Source: Helicobacter pullorum NCTC 12824 (GTDB taxonomy: Bacteria > Campylobacterota > Campylobacteria > Campylobacterales > Helicobacteraceae). Taken from it: a stretch of DNA of 39,224 bases. The stretch lies in the NCBI RefSeq assembly GCF_017979475.1, contig NZ_JAERIT010000012.1, positions 1-39,224 on the forward strand, in the 5' to 3' direction. Below are positions 8,318 through 17,126 of this stretch, in pieces. Every line of letters starts with the position of its first letter. Position 1 is the first letter of the stretch. Made by a program: the position numbers and the translations under genes. The notes beneath the pieces were generated by a model. The model did not search any database. It was not told the origin of the DNA and worked only from the letters and a program-made list of their open reading frames with translations.

Positions 8318-10683
8318 CGCAATCTCACTTTGTAATTCTCTATTAGGGATTCCAAAATCTTATCCATAATGCTTGCAATATCTTTTTCTTCTAAAGTTTT
8401 TTCACTAGATTGAATCTCAAAACGAATTGTAAGGCTAATCTCCTCTCCCAAATTCTCATCATGATAAATATCCAATGGATAGAATCCTACAACATCAGCT
8501 ATCCCAAGATTTCCAATCACTTCTCTAAGTTTATAATAAGGAATATTTTTATTAACCACTATGCTCAAATCTCGCACTACTTTTTGAAATTTGGAATAAT
8601 CTTTAACCTTTGGCATTAAATGCACCAATTTATCCACTTCTATTTCGCACAAATAAGTTTCATCTAGCCCAAATTCTTCGGCTACTTGTGGGTGCAATGT
8701 AGATAAAATACCAACTTCTTGATTATTTTGGATAATCTTCGCACATTGACCGGGGTGATATAGTGCAATCTCACTTACACATTCTCTCAATGTAAAATCT
8801 CCAATTACTCTAGCTATATGATTTGCAAAAATAAAATAATCCCCTTTGATACCCTTAGCATTTGGATAACGCTCCTCCATCACAAATCCACTTTGCAAAA
8901 AAGCAATTTTTGTATTTTGATTTCTCCTTGCATCATAAGTTTCACCCACTTCCACTAATGCAATTGAATTAAAACCATTATTTCTATTAAGCTTTGCAGC
9001 CTGCAACAATCCCAACAATAAGCTTGGTCGCAAAGTATTTAATTCCCTTGTAATAGGATTTAATAATTCCAACTCCTCTTGCAATGTTTGAAAACCATAT
9101 TTAAGTAACTTCTCTTTATCTTGAAATACAAAATGCACGCTTTCGCTAAAACCTGTCCCAATAGCTTTCTTTGCTAATTCCCTCTTAAAATGATAAAGCC
9201 TAGATTCCTCACTGCTTTGGTTGCCTTGAACAAACATTAAAGGCGAACTTGGAACCTCATCAATCCCAATAAATCGAATAATCTCTTCTGCAATATCTTG
9301 ATAATTAGAAATATCATGCCTAAAAAGTGGTGGCACAACGACAAGCAAATTTTCATCTGTTAGGATTTCAACTTGAAACTCTAATGCTTGCAATAATTGC
9401 ACCACTTTTGATTTATCTAAAGGAACACCAATGATTTTTGCAATTAATGGTATTTCTATTGTAATAGAAGGGAGTGTTTGCTCACTTGCTAATTCTTGAA
9501 TATCATTATACAAAACCGCATCATTACCCAGCAACAAATCCCCAAGCACATCCAATCCTAATTTCAAATTTGGATTACTCCCTCTTGAAGAGCGTTGAAA
9601 CACTTTTGGATCCACTTTTGCTTTTGTTTCTAATACCTTTTGGGCAACAATTTTGGGAGGTATATAACTTGCTTCCAAAATAATAAATTCTTTTTCATTT
9701 TCTTTAAGATTCTGTATATTTTCTTCATTAAAAGAAGAAATTCCAATGGCAGATAATTTTTTCTCTCCACAATAAATACTTTCAAACCCCAATTCATCTT
9801 GTTTTAACTTCAAAGTTACTCTATCTTCATTTGCGCCCTTGCCTAATTGACAAAATGTTTGTGGATACGCATTCAAAATAACGCCACTTATTAATGTGCT
9901 AAAATTTAAAGCATTTAACAATAAATTATTTGTCAAAGACTCATTATAAGCAAGGAATAAATTTACACAAAGTGGAATTTTTATAGCCCCTATCTCTATT
10001 GCTTGATACATCAAAGAAGAAGTATGCTTCCTATCCGTTACAACTTGCAAAACACGACCAATCCCCGGTGCATTTTCCAAAGCCATTGGTTTTTCTAAAG
10101 GTTTTCTTTTTAGTCCAAATGCCACACTCAAATCTCTTGCTATCCCCAAAAGACTCATACAATCTCCACGATTTGGTGTGATAGAAATTTCATAAATCTC
10201 ATCATTAAAATAAGAATATTCTAATAATTCCTTGCCAATCTCCAATACTCCGATACTCTCATCAAGTTCGACAATTCCATCATTGATTGCAGGAAATCCA
10301 AGCTCAGTTGTAGAACAAAGCATTCCACAGCTCTCAACCCCTCTTAACACTGCTTTTTTGATTGTAATTTGTGGCAACACAGCCCCTTCTAATGCAACTG
10401 CGACAAAAATCCCCTCTCTAGCATTTGGCGCTCCACAAACAATTTGCCTCATCTCATAATTTTCTTCACTTCCACCCACTGCTACCTGACAAACATTAAG
10501 TTTTGTTGCATCTGGATGTTTTTTGCATTCTATAATTTTGCCTACAACCACCTTTTTTGGCGCACATAACTTTTGAAATGATTCTACCTCCAAACCAATC
10601 TTATTTAATGTTTTATAAATCTCATCACTGCTAATATCCTCTAAAGGCAGAATCTTATTTAAAATACTTCTATTAAATTTCAT
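8314..10683 (-). CDS. pheT: Phenylalanine-tRNA ligase beta subunit
   Basis: PheT pairs with PheS in the alpha2-beta2 synthetase. The 789-aa chain shows an N-terminal EMAP-like tRNA-binding domain from about 40 ([21 protein letters not shown]), the B3/B4 editing region in the middle, a B5 domain around 395-470, a catalytic-like core, and a C-terminal FDX-ACB anticodon-binding domain from about 695 ([20 protein letters not shown]). The length is normal for bacteria. The ATG overlaps the pheS stop (ATGA), and its own stop overlaps the aroA ATG in the same way. Confidence 0.97.
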   Translation of the reverse strand: MKFNRSILNKILPLEDISSDEIYKTLNKIGLEVESFQKLCAPKKVVVGKIIECKKHPDATKLNVCQVAVGGSEENYEMRQIVCGAPNAREGIFVAVALEGAVLPQITIKKAVLRGVESCGMLCSTTELGFPAINDGIVELDESIGVLEIGKELLEYSYFNDEIYEISITPNRGDCMSLLGIARDLSVAFGLKRKPLEKPMALENAPGIGRVLQVVTDRKHTSSLMYQAIEIGAIKIPLCVNLFLAYNESLTNNLLLNALNFSTLISGVILNAYPQTFCQLGKGANEDRVTLKLKQDELGFESIYCGEKKLSAIGISSFNEENIQNLKENEKEFIILEASYIPPKIVAQKVLETKAKVDPKVFQRSSRGSNPNLKLGLDVLGDLLLGNDAVLYNDIQELASEQTLPSITIEIPLIAKIIGVPLDKSKVVQLLQALEFQVEILTDENLLVVVPPLFRHDISNYQDIAEEIIRFIGIDEVPSSPLMFVQGNQSSEESRLYHFKRELAKKAIGTGFSESVHFVFQDKEKLLKYGFQTLQEELELLNPITRELNTLRPSLLLGLLQAAKLNRNNGFNSIALVEVGETYDARRNQNTKIAFLQSGFVMEERYPNAKGIKGDYFIFANHIARVIGDFTLRECVSEIALYHPGQCAKIIQNNQEVGILSTLHPQVAEEFGLDETYLCEIEVDKLVHLMPKVKDYSKFQKVVRDLSIVVNKNIPYYKLREVIGNLGIADVVGFYPLDIYHDENLGEEISLTIRFEIQSSEKTLEEKDIASIMDKILESLIENYKVRLR

Positions 10684-11675
10684 TTAAACTGCTCCAAAAT
10701 TCTTAAATCACTTTCAAAAAATGCACGCAAGTCTGGCACACTATAAGCCAACATTGCAAATCTTTCTACACCAAGCCCAAATGCGTAACCACTGACATTC
10801 TCATAACCCACAGCCTTAAAAACATTTTCACTCACACAACCACAGCCCAACACCTCTAGCCAACCAGTGTTAGAGCAAACACGACAGCCTTCTCCTTTGC
10901 AAAAAATACAGCTCATATCCACTTCTGCACTTGGTTCAGTAAAAGGAAAATAACTCGAACGGAATCTCACCTTAACATCACCAAATATATATTTCAAAAA
11001 ATCCTCTAAAATAAACTTAAGATTTGCAAAATTTACCGAATCTTTACCATTTTCTACTACCAAACCTTCTACTTGATGAAACATTGGTGTATGCGTCAAA
11101 TCATAATCACAGCGAAAAACATTCCCCGGACAAATCATACGAATTGGGGGCTTCTGTGCTTCCATAGTCCGAATCTGCACGGGAGAAGTGTGAGTCCTCA
11201 AAATCTTTCCATCTTTAAAATAAAAAGTATCCTGCATATCTCTTGCAGGGTGATATTTTGGCAAATTAAGGGCTTCAAAATTATGGAAATCATCTTCCAC
11301 TAGAGGACCTGTTTTTACCATAAAATTCATACCCTCAAAATACTCTACAATTTTATCAAGCATCAACATAATAGGGTGATTTGAACCCCTAAAATTACTA
11401 GCACTAAACAAAGAAACATCAATTTTTTGTGCTTGCAATTTCTCTTGCAATTCCCTCAAGCTTAATTCTTCTTTTTTATTTGCAAGGGCTTTTTCAAATT
11501 CCACTTTTAGTAGATTTAGCTCCTTTGCCAACGCCTTTTTTTGTGTTTCATCACAATTTTTTAACTCCGCAAATCGTGCAGTTAAAATCCCCTTCTTACC
11601 CATTACTGCTATGCGAATTTCTTCCAACTCTGCAGTGCTTATTGCTCCATTGATTCTAGAAAATATCTCTTCCAA
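10680..11675 (-). CDS. pheS: Phenylalanine-tRNA ligase alpha subunit
   Basis: PheS is the catalytic subunit that activates phenylalanine. In 331 aa it has the N-terminal coiled-coil arm (about 1-80), the class II core with [11 protein letters not shown] and [17 protein letters not shown], and motif 3 GLGVERFAM near the C-terminus. A cysteine ribbon [12 protein letters not shown] precedes WLEVLGCG, a zinc-ribbon-like insert seen in several bacterial PheS proteins. The start is a TTG with AGGAAG seven bases upstream. An in-frame stop lies only four codons further upstream, and the next ATG would remove the first 24 residues of the arm. It is the first gene of the long minus-strand operon. Confidence 0.96.
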   Translation of the reverse strand: MEEIFSRINGAISTAELEEIRIAVMGKKGILTARFAELKNCDETQKKALAKELNLLKVEFEKALANKKEELSLRELQEKLQAQKIDVSLFSASNFRGSNHPIMLMLDKIVEYFEGMNFMVKTGPLVEDDFHNFEALNLPKYHPARDMQDTFYFKDGKILRTHTSPVQIRTMEAQKPPIRMICPGNVFRCDYDLTHTPMFHQVEGLVVENGKDSVNFANLKFILEDFLKYIFGDVKVRFRSSYFPFTEPSAEVDMSCIFCKGEGCRVCSNTGWLEVLGCGCVSENVFKAVGYENVSGYAFGLGVERFAMLAYSVPDLRAFFESDLRILEQFK

Positions 11676-11719
11676 AACTTCTTCCTATTTTTTTATTTTA
11701 AAGTAAATTATTTTCAAGA

Positions 11720-11725
11720 ATTGTA
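11720..11725 (-). promoter_or_regulatory. Candidate -10 for the pheS-pheT-aroA-ispH operon
   Basis: TACAAT in GATTACAATTC lies 45 bases upstream of the pheS TTG, with T-rich DNA behind it. The divergent hinT promoter is ~55 bp away, so the two share this 145-bp gap. A second AT-rich box (TTTAAAAT) closer to the gene cannot be excluded. No T-box or attenuator hairpin is obvious. Confidence 0.45.
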
Positions 11726-11779
11726 ATCAAAAAATGTTTTACTTTTCTTAATTTTTTTAAAATACTTCACAAAATAAGG

Positions 11780-11785
11780 TAAAAT
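11780..11785 (+). promoter_or_regulatory. Candidate -10 for the HIT-family gene
   Basis: TAAAAT in AAGGTAAAATTTC on the plus strand lies 35 bases upstream of the chosen ATG. Start of transcription would be near 11792. The surroundings are very AT-rich, so this is tentative. Confidence 0.4.
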
Positions 11786-11820
11786 TTCAAAAACTTTACT
11801 TTATGCTAAAAGGATACCAA

Positions 11821-12201
11821 ATGACAGTTTTTGAAAAGATTATAAAAGGCGAGATACCTTGTAACAAAGTTCTTGAAAATGAAGACTTTTTGGCTTTTCA
11901 CGATATTGCCCCAAAAGCCCCCATTCATGTTTTGGTGATTCCTAAGAAATTTGCTAAAGACTTCCAACAAGTTAGCCCTCAAGAAATGGTAGGAATGACA
12001 AATTTTATCCAAGAATGTGCCAAAACTTTGGGATTAGATAAAAATGGTTATAGAATCATTAGCAATATAGGAATTGATGGAGGACAAGAAATCCCTTATT
12101 TGCATTTTCATCTTTTAGGTGGTGCAAAATTGCGTTGGGATAATCTAGCACAAAACATTTCAGAGCAACAACGATTAGAAGAAGCCAAAAAAGGAATGTA
12201 A
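11821..12201 (+). CDS. HIT-family (histidine triad) nucleotide hydrolase
   Basis: This 126-aa protein matches the Hint branch: an N-terminal VFEKIIKGEIPCNKVLENEDFLAF, then PKAPIHVLVIPK with a conserved His, and a C-terminal GGQEIPYLHFHLLGG. Hint proteins hydrolyse adenosine phosphoramidates in the cytoplasm. The canonical triad is H-x-H-x-H; here the first His is Tyr (codon TAT) and the middle, nucleophilic-position His and last His remain. An ATG six codons upstream is possible, but AAAGGA spaced six bases from 11821 supports this start, and the protein then begins where the family does. It is monocistronic, divergent from pheS, and ends in a hairpin shared with the convergent PilJ-domain gene. 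Confidence 0.93.
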   Translation: MTVFEKIIKGEIPCNKVLENEDFLAFHDIAPKAPIHVLVIPKKFAKDFQQVSPQEMVGMTNFIQECAKTLGLDKNGYRIISNIGIDGGQEIPYLHFHLLGGAKLRWDNLAQNISEQQRLEEAKKGM

Positions 12202-12223
12202 AATCCCTATTTAGTGGGATTTT
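12200..12223. terminator. Bidirectional terminator between hinT-like gene and PilJ-domain gene
   Basis: AAAATCCC (12200-12207) and GGGATTTT (12216-12223) form a perfect 8-bp stem with an 8-base loop. A-tract on one side and T-tract on the other make it work in both directions. It overlaps the stop codon of the plus-strand gene and the last codons of the minus-strand gene, so both messages end in the same structure. Confidence 0.75.
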
Positions 12224-13565
12224 TATCCTTGCAACATTCTTGAATTTCTTTTAATATCCTATGGAGTTTCTCTAGTAATCGTGCCACTACGATTAGTTGC
12301 TCACTGGATTGGATTGCCATATCTTCACCCAAATTAATTGCATTTTCAATACTCCTGCGTTTAGATTCGCTAATCTCTACAACTTCAAGTTTCTTTTTAA
12401 TCTCTTCGCTAATGCTAGCAATCTCCTCGCTAATATCCTCACTTAGCTCTTTTGCACGATTAGAAGTTTCTTGTGCCATATGAAATTTATTCAAAAATTT
12501 CGAAAGATTCTTAGATGCCAATGAAAGCTCACTTCCACCCTCTAATTCTATCGCTTCTGCCATATCTTCCTTTATCTGTCCTTGTGCAAGCATTTGAGTT
12601 TTTTCAAGGAATTGTTTAAGATGAGTGTGAATATTAAAAAGATTCTTAATAGAATACAAAGCCAAAAGCACCATAATCACAGCTGCGACATATTGAAACT
12701 TCTCCAAGTAAGCCCTTGAATGCGTAGAAACATCTGAATAATAATTCACCGTCCAATCAATTTGATTAAGCAAATTCATATTTTGCACAACAATGCTCTT
12801 CAAATCTTCTACAATTTTTTCTTGCGCTCTAAGAGTATCTTGAAATTTCTCTTTATAACCCTGCCAAAAATCATAAGTTTCTTTGATGGCTTGATGGACT
12901 TTAGGGAGATTCTGATAGGTTGGATTATTATAAAATTCAAAAATTACGCGATCATAGAGATGATAGACTTCCAACAACTCTTTATGAGAAATGCTATCCC
13001 ATTTATTTGCATAACTCATAAAAAGATGAGCCATTCTTTGTGTAAGCATTCTCTGCTTGCCTGCAGTATCAATCACACTAGGAGACATTTTTGCATTTAC
13101 CATTGCTTGGACGATATTATCAGAAAGTTTCAAAATTATCGAATTATTCTCATCTAAAAAAAGTTTATTTTTGCAAAATTTATAAGAAACTTCTTTGAAA
13201 TCTTGAACCACTTTTTTGAATTCTAGCCATTGTTTTTCAATCAATGCGAGTTGTTTGATGATTGTTGAATTGCTTGGAGGGTTAATATTCTTTTTTTGAT
13301 TCCCATATCGCAAAGTATGTAGATTCTCTTCAAATTCTTTTATTGCCAAATTAAGTTCATCAAAATTTTGCTGATTTTGCGAATTGATAATAAAAACTTC
13401 TTTGGTGATTTTTTGGGTTAGCATTCTTTCCTTGCCAGCAATATTAATTAAATATCCATCTTGAATACTTCTTTGATTAATCAAAATAACAGAACCTATC
13501 ATCACGCCTATACATAAGGTGGTTAAAATTCCAATTACAATAAGACGAGTAACAATTTTTGTCAT
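12207..13565 (-). CDS. PilJ-domain membrane sensor without a recognisable output domain
   Basis: The 452-aa protein has a membrane segment at 8-30, a ~255-residue periplasmic helical domain, a second membrane segment at 288-306, a HAMP-like stretch to about 365, and a helical cytoplasmic tail. The periplasmic part holds two copies of the type IV pili chemotaxis-transducer N-terminal (PilJ_N) motif: NIAGKERMLTQKIT at 41-54 and DTAGKQRMLTQRMA at 167-180. This motif resembles the P-box that binds nitrate/nitrite in NarX/NarQ. I find no kinase, cyclase or methyl-accepting hairpin tip in the tail. Its ATG overlaps the stop codon of the upstream Crp/Fnr gene by four bases, so the two probably act together. 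The ligand is unknown; an oxyanion is a guess from the family. Confidence 0.88.
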   Translation of the reverse strand: MTKIVTRLIVIGILTTLCIGVMIGSVILINQRSIQDGYLINIAGKERMLTQKITKEVFIINSQNQQNFDELNLAIKEFEENLHTLRYGNQKKNINPPSNSTIIKQLALIEKQWLEFKKVVQDFKEVSYKFCKNKLFLDENNSIILKLSDNIVQAMVNAKMSPSVIDTAGKQRMLTQRMAHLFMSYANKWDSISHKELLEVYHLYDRVIFEFYNNPTYQNLPKVHQAIKETYDFWQGYKEKFQDTLRAQEKIVEDLKSIVVQNMNLLNQIDWTVNYYSDVSTHSRAYLEKFQYVAAVIMVLLALYSIKNLFNIHTHLKQFLEKTQMLAQGQIKEDMAEAIELEGGSELSLASKNLSKFLNKFHMAQETSNRAKELSEDISEEIASISEEIKKKLEVVEISESKRRSIENAINLGEDMAIQSSEQLIVVARLLEKLHRILKEIQECCKDKNPTK

Positions 13566-14206
13566 TTTGCCTCCTGCTTGAAGATCATTTGAAGTCTATG
13601 AGAATCCAAAATTTCAATTTTTCCTAGTGAATTAGTTTGTATCACGCCATCTCTATGCAGCTTTTTTAAAATTCTTGAAAGTGTTTCTGGCTGGATATTC
13701 AAAAATGCTGCATTTTCTTGTTTTTTGTGCATATTAAATTCTTCCAAATCAGAATACAAAGAATAAGCGATTTTTGCCGTGCTATCAAAAACTAATTCGC
13801 GTTGCACTATCTCTTCTAAAACACCAACCCTCTTTAAAGATTCTTCAAAAAATAACTTTAAAATTTGAGGGGATTTTTCAAACAATAAACGCAATTTATC
13901 ACTTTCAAAACAGGCTATTAGAGAATCTTCTAAACATTCAATATTAACAAAAGTAGCCATTTTATCTTTACAATCATTAAGCAAACCATTTTTGAAGATT
14001 CCAAAAAATATTTCATTATCAAATCTATCTACTTTATAAGCCTTGACTGCACCCTCTAACAAAAAATAAATATCACTAACTTTATCTTCCTCATAAAAAA
14101 CAATCTCTTGTTTCTTATAATTTTTAAAATGCACAATAGCTTTTAAATCCCTAAGAGAATCTTGATTAAGATTGCAAAATGGATGATAAGATTCTAATTC
14201 TTCCAA
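13562..14206 (-). CDS. Crp/Fnr-family transcriptional regulator
   Basis: This 214-aa DNA-binding protein has an N-terminal cyclic-nucleotide-type beta-barrel (about 8-115, with FYEEDKVSDIYFLLEGAVKAY), a dimer helix (about 115-140), and a C-terminal winged helix with the helix-turn-helix at about 163-183 (ENAAFLNIQPETLSRILKKL). The N-terminal cysteine cluster of FNR is missing, although scattered cysteines occur at 11, 79, 91 and 99. Residues for cAMP are not evident, so the signal is open. It overlaps the unknown 122-aa gene by 13 bp and the PilJ sensor by 4 bp. Crp/Fnr proteins in Campylobacterota often govern nitrosative-stress or respiratory genes; that role here is inference. Confidence 0.92.
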   Translation of the reverse strand: MEELESYHPFCNLNQDSLRDLKAIVHFKNYKKQEIVFYEEDKVSDIYFLLEGAVKAYKVDRFDNEIFFGIFKNGLLNDCKDKMATFVNIECLEDSLIACFESDKLRLLFEKSPQILKLFFEESLKRVGVLEEIVQRELVFDSTAKIAYSLYSDLEEFNMHKKQENAAFLNIQPETLSRILKKLHRDGVIQTNSLGKIEILDSHRLQMIFKQEAK

Positions 14207-14562
14207 AAAATCACTCCATCAATCCCAAGCTTGGCAATTTCAAGCATTTCTTCTTCTTCTTTTATACACAACAAAACTTTGGCATCAAAAAGATAATTTT
14301 CAGCTAAATTTTGCAATTCTTTAGCCATTTCCAAATCCTCACAAATCAAAAATTTTACCCCTAGATTCACCATCAATAAAGCTTCTTTGATATTTTGTAT
14401 CACACTTGCATAATCTATCCCATTTTGATAACAAAATTGTGCTATTTTCAAATCTCCCCTTAAAATCAAAAAAGCGCTCGGCAAAGAATCTTGAATATCC
14501 TGCAAAGAATCCACAACACAAATTTCCAAAGGACTAACAACGCTATGGTTTAAAATCAACAT
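14194..14562 (-). CDS. Conserved-looking 122-aa protein of unknown function
   Basis: I do not recognise the family. There is no signal peptide or membrane segment. The sequence alternates beta strands and helices (AFLILRG, KFLICEDLEMAKEL, KVLLCIKEEEEMLEIAKLGIDGVIFW), like a flavodoxin- or half-TIM-barrel-type fold. The last strand-helix pair looks like the ...gvDgVif turn of TIM-barrel enzymes, but catalytic residues are not visible. It lies 9 bp after the PP0621-family gene and overlaps the Crp/Fnr gene by 13 bp, so it is translated in the same operon. It may be cytosolic and linked either to the rsmG side or to the regulator. Confidence 0.75.
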   Translation of the reverse strand: MLILNHSVVSPLEICVVDSLQDIQDSLPSAFLILRGDLKIAQFCYQNGIDYASVIQNIKEALLMVNLGVKFLICEDLEMAKELQNLAENYLFDAKVLLCIKEEEEMLEIAKLGIDGVIFWKN

Positions 14563-14571
14563 TGCAAATCC

Positions 14572-14796
14572 CTATTTATCAGCTTCCAAACATTCTTTAG
14601 AACAATAATATTTTCCATTGCTAATAATCGCCTCTTTACTAGAAATATAAGTCCCACATTTTTTACACTCCAGCATAATCTCTTCATTTTTATTATGTTT
14701 TTTAAAATTTTGATTTTCTTCTTTCTTGACACTCATTTTTCTAAAAAAATAATAGACTGCTAGGATTAATAAAACAATCAACAACCATTTTAACAC
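14572..14796 (-). CDS. PP0621-family membrane-anchored zinc-ribbon protein
   Basis: The 74-aa protein starts with a hydrophobic anchor (about 3-18, LKWLLIVLLILAVYYFF), then a lysine-rich linker, and a C-terminal ribbon with Cys-x2-Cys at 49-52 and a second pair (YYCSKEC) near 69-73. This order matches the small PP0621 family, whose function is not known. It overlaps the end of rsmG by 7 bp. I recall a small hypothetical gene following rsmG in H. pylori, consistent with a conserved neighbourhood. Confidence 0.82.
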   Translation of the reverse strand: MLKWLLIVLLILAVYYFFRKMSVKKEENQNFKKHNKNEEIMLECKKCGTYISSKEAIISNGKYYCSKECLEADK

Positions 14797-15356
14797 AGCT
14801 TTTCTCCTTTAATCACAAGATAATTTCTAAAATCTTTTTGGTATTTTTGATACTCCAAATCTTTTGGAATTTCACTCTCTACATTTGAGCCTTTATAAAG
14901 CAAAATCAAACTTTCTTTAGAAATAATTTTTTGGCATTTTACTAGAAACTCACTCACACCAAAAGTCGCTCTTGAAGTGATAATATCGGGTTTATCCTCC
15001 ATTGTGATTTGCTCTACCTTTTGCCGCATAACACAAAAATTCTCCAACCCAAGCTCCACTTTCACATTTTGCAAAAAAGCGGCTTTTTTGGCATTTGGCT
15101 CACACAAAATCACTTTACTTCCAAGCACAATCCCAAGAGGAATTGCCGGAAAACCATTGCCACTCCCCACATCAAAAAGAAACTTTTTATCTCTTAGCTT
15201 CAAACTCTCAATCTCCAAAGGATACAGGGAATCTTCAATATTCTTTTGTATCATCTCCAAACTTTTAGCTCCACTCAAACTATGAATCTTATTCCACTCT
15301 AATAGCATAATTGCATAATCTTCAAGCTTTTTTGAGATTCCCACACCAAGATTCAT
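14790..15356 (-). CDS. rsmG: 16S rRNA (guanine527-N7)-methyltransferase
   Basis: RsmG (GidB) methylates G527 of 16S rRNA using S-adenosylmethionine; loss gives low-level streptomycin resistance in several bacteria. The 188-aa protein shows the HSLSGAKSLE region typical of the family N-terminus and the SAM-binding motif DVGSGNGFPAIPL at 62-74, followed by CEPNAKKAAFL. TSRA around the middle of the chain matches the family. It overlaps queA by four bases and the PP0621 gene by seven. Confidence 0.96.
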   Translation of the reverse strand: MNLGVGISKKLEDYAIMLLEWNKIHSLSGAKSLEMIQKNIEDSLYPLEIESLKLRDKKFLFDVGSGNGFPAIPLGIVLGSKVILCEPNAKKAAFLQNVKVELGLENFCVMRQKVEQITMEDKPDIITSRATFGVSEFLVKCQKIISKESLILLYKGSNVESEIPKDLEYQKYQKDFRNYLVIKGEKLC

Positions 15357-16396
15357 AACACCAACATCCCATCGCCATAAGAATAAAAGCGGTATTTTTT
15401 CTTAATGGCTTCTTGATAGATTCTTTTTGTTTCCTCTAATCCAACAAAAGACGCTACTAGCATTAATAGAGTTGTTTTGGGTAAATGAAAATTTGTCAAT
15501 AAAGCATCCGTCAAAATAGGTTTATTTTGCAAATGCAAAAATAAATCACATTCCCCTTGTGCTTGTTTGGTCCTAGCAAAATATTCAATAGTTCTTGCTG
15601 CTGTTGTTCCAATAGCTGTGATATGGGTAGCTTCTTGAATCTTTTGTATGCTCTCTTGTGGGATTATAAAAGATTCTTTGTGCATTTTATGTTCTAAAAT
15701 ATTTTCCACACTTACACCAAGAAAAGTTCCAGCCCCTACATGCAAGGTCACAAAAGCATTGTTAAATTCTCTTTGGAGTTGTTGAAATGATTCTTGACTA
15801 AAATGCAAAGAAGCTGTTGGAGCGGCGATTGCCCCAAGATTTTTTGCAAAAACTGAATTATATTCTTCTCTATCTTGCTGGCTTGCTTCTCTTTTGATAT
15901 AAGGGGGCAAAGGCGTATGCCCACAAGAATCCAAAAACCCAAAAAACTCTTGTTTGTCCAAAGGGCTTTCATCATCAATCTTAAAAAAACTCGCTTCTTT
16001 AAAACCCATACCACAATCTTTTATGATTTTAGCAAAGATTCCCCCTTCAAACTTTACCCTACTCCCTTCTTTAAGTCTGCCTCTAAACTGCATCAAATAA
16101 AGATTCTCACCAATTTCTTTGTGGAATAAAGCCTCTATTTTTCCGCCCTCTTGTTGGGTATTTTGAAAGATTTTCACACCATAGATTCTTGCAGGAATTA
16201 CCTTTGTATCATTAAACACTAGCAAGGTTTCTTTGGGCAAAAACTGCTTAAAATCTCTAAAAGTTGAATGAATAATACTTCTATCTTTGCGATTATAAAC
16301 TAGTAATTTGGCATCTTCTTTTGGTGTGATGGGCTGTGTAGCAATTAGTTCTTTGGGGAGTTCATAATCATAACTTGTAGATAATAATTCATTCAT
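15353..16396 (-). CDS. queA: S-adenosylmethionine:tRNA ribosyltransferase-isomerase
   Basis: QueA transfers and rearranges the ribose of SAM onto 7-aminomethyl-7-deazaguanine in tRNA to make epoxyqueuosine. In 347 aa it carries the family start YDYELPKELIATQP, FNDTKVIPARI, LPPYIKR, the catalytic-core stretch SLHFS, and the C-terminal FHLPKTTLLMLVASF and YRFYSYGD. The length is standard. The ATG overlaps the tatC stop by eight bases, and its stop overlaps the rsmG start, so the run is one transcript. Confidence 0.97.
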   Translation of the reverse strand: MNELLSTSYDYELPKELIATQPITPKEDAKLLVYNRKDRSIIHSTFRDFKQFLPKETLLVFNDTKVIPARIYGVKIFQNTQQEGGKIEALFHKEIGENLYLMQFRGRLKEGSRVKFEGGIFAKIIKDCGMGFKEASFFKIDDESPLDKQEFFGFLDSCGHTPLPPYIKREASQQDREEYNSVFAKNLGAIAAPTASLHFSQESFQQLQREFNNAFVTLHVGAGTFLGVSVENILEHKMHKESFIIPQESIQKIQEATHITAIGTTAARTIEYFARTKQAQGECDLFLHLQNKPILTDALLTNFHLPKTTLLMLVASFVGLEETKRIYQEAIKKKYRFYSYGDGMLVL

Positions 16397-17126
16397 TATC
16401 TTCTAACTCTTCTGGTTTGTAAGGATTAACCATTTTTGCAATTATAATCGATAATCCATAAAGAATCGTAAGAGGAATTGCCATCAAAAATTGTGAAAGA
16501 ATATCAGGGGGAGTGAGGATTGCTGCCAAAATAAAAATAAAAACAATGGCATATTTAAAATAATCTTTCAAAGTTTTATCCGTAACTAGCCCTATTCTTG
16601 CTAAGAAAAAAGTAACGACAGGCAACTCAAAAGAGATTCCAAATCCTACCATCAATTTTGCAAAAAACCCCACATAATCGCCAATGCTAGGAAGAGCTGT
16701 AAAAAGCTGACTACCAAAACCGATTAAATAACCAAAACCTATGGGAAAAGCTATATAATAAGCAAAAGCACAGCCACACAAAAAAAAGAAAGTTCCAAAC
16801 ATGACAAATGGAATGACTAACTTTTTCTCATTCTCATAAAGACCGGGTGCTACAAATGACCAAATTTGCCAAAATATAATCGGCAATGCAAAAATAAAAG
16901 CACTAAAAAATGCAACCTTAATAGCCGTAAAAAACGCTTCTCCCACTTGAGTAAAAATCACACTTTCTCGCCCTTTGGGCAATGCAGCACTCAAAGGTGC
17001 AACCATCCAATCTAAAATCATCTCCCAAAAATAAAAAGAAACCGAAAAAGTAACTAGAAGTGCTAAAGCGATAATTATTAGGCATTTACGCAAATCTTGA
17101 ATATGTGGCTTTAAATCTTCAAACAT
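16389..17126 (-). CDS. tatC: Sec-independent protein translocase TatC
   Basis: TatC is the multispanning core of the twin-arginine translocase and recognises the RR signal peptide. At 245 aa it has six hydrophobic segments and the cytoplasmic N-terminus MFEDLKPHIQDLRKCL, containing the conserved Glu-Leu-x-Pro-His-like element that binds signals. The last helices read AIVFIFILAAILTPPDILSQ, a family hallmark. A GTG four codons upstream is open, but the ATG at 17126 gives the family N-terminus. The gene overlaps the end of tatB by 8 bp. The Rieske protein encoded at 23459-23962 is a likely substrate. tatA is not in the window. Confidence 0.95.
   Translation of the reverse strand: MFEDLKPHIQDLRKCLIIIALALLVTFSVSFYFWEMILDWMVAPLSAALPKGRESVIFTQVGEAFFTAIKVAFFSAFIFALPIIFWQIWSFVAPGLYENEKKLVIPFVMFGTFFFLCGCAFAYYIAFPIGFGYLIGFGSQLFTALPSIGDYVGFFAKLMVGFGISFELPVVTFFLARIGLVTDKTLKDYFKYAIVFIFILAAILTPPDILSQFLMAIPLTILYGLSIIIAKMVNPYKPEELEDNE

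Noticed and set aside
10840-10920. Cysteine cluster in PheS as something novel
   Set aside because: A zinc-ribbon insert before WLEVLGCG is common in bacterial PheS.
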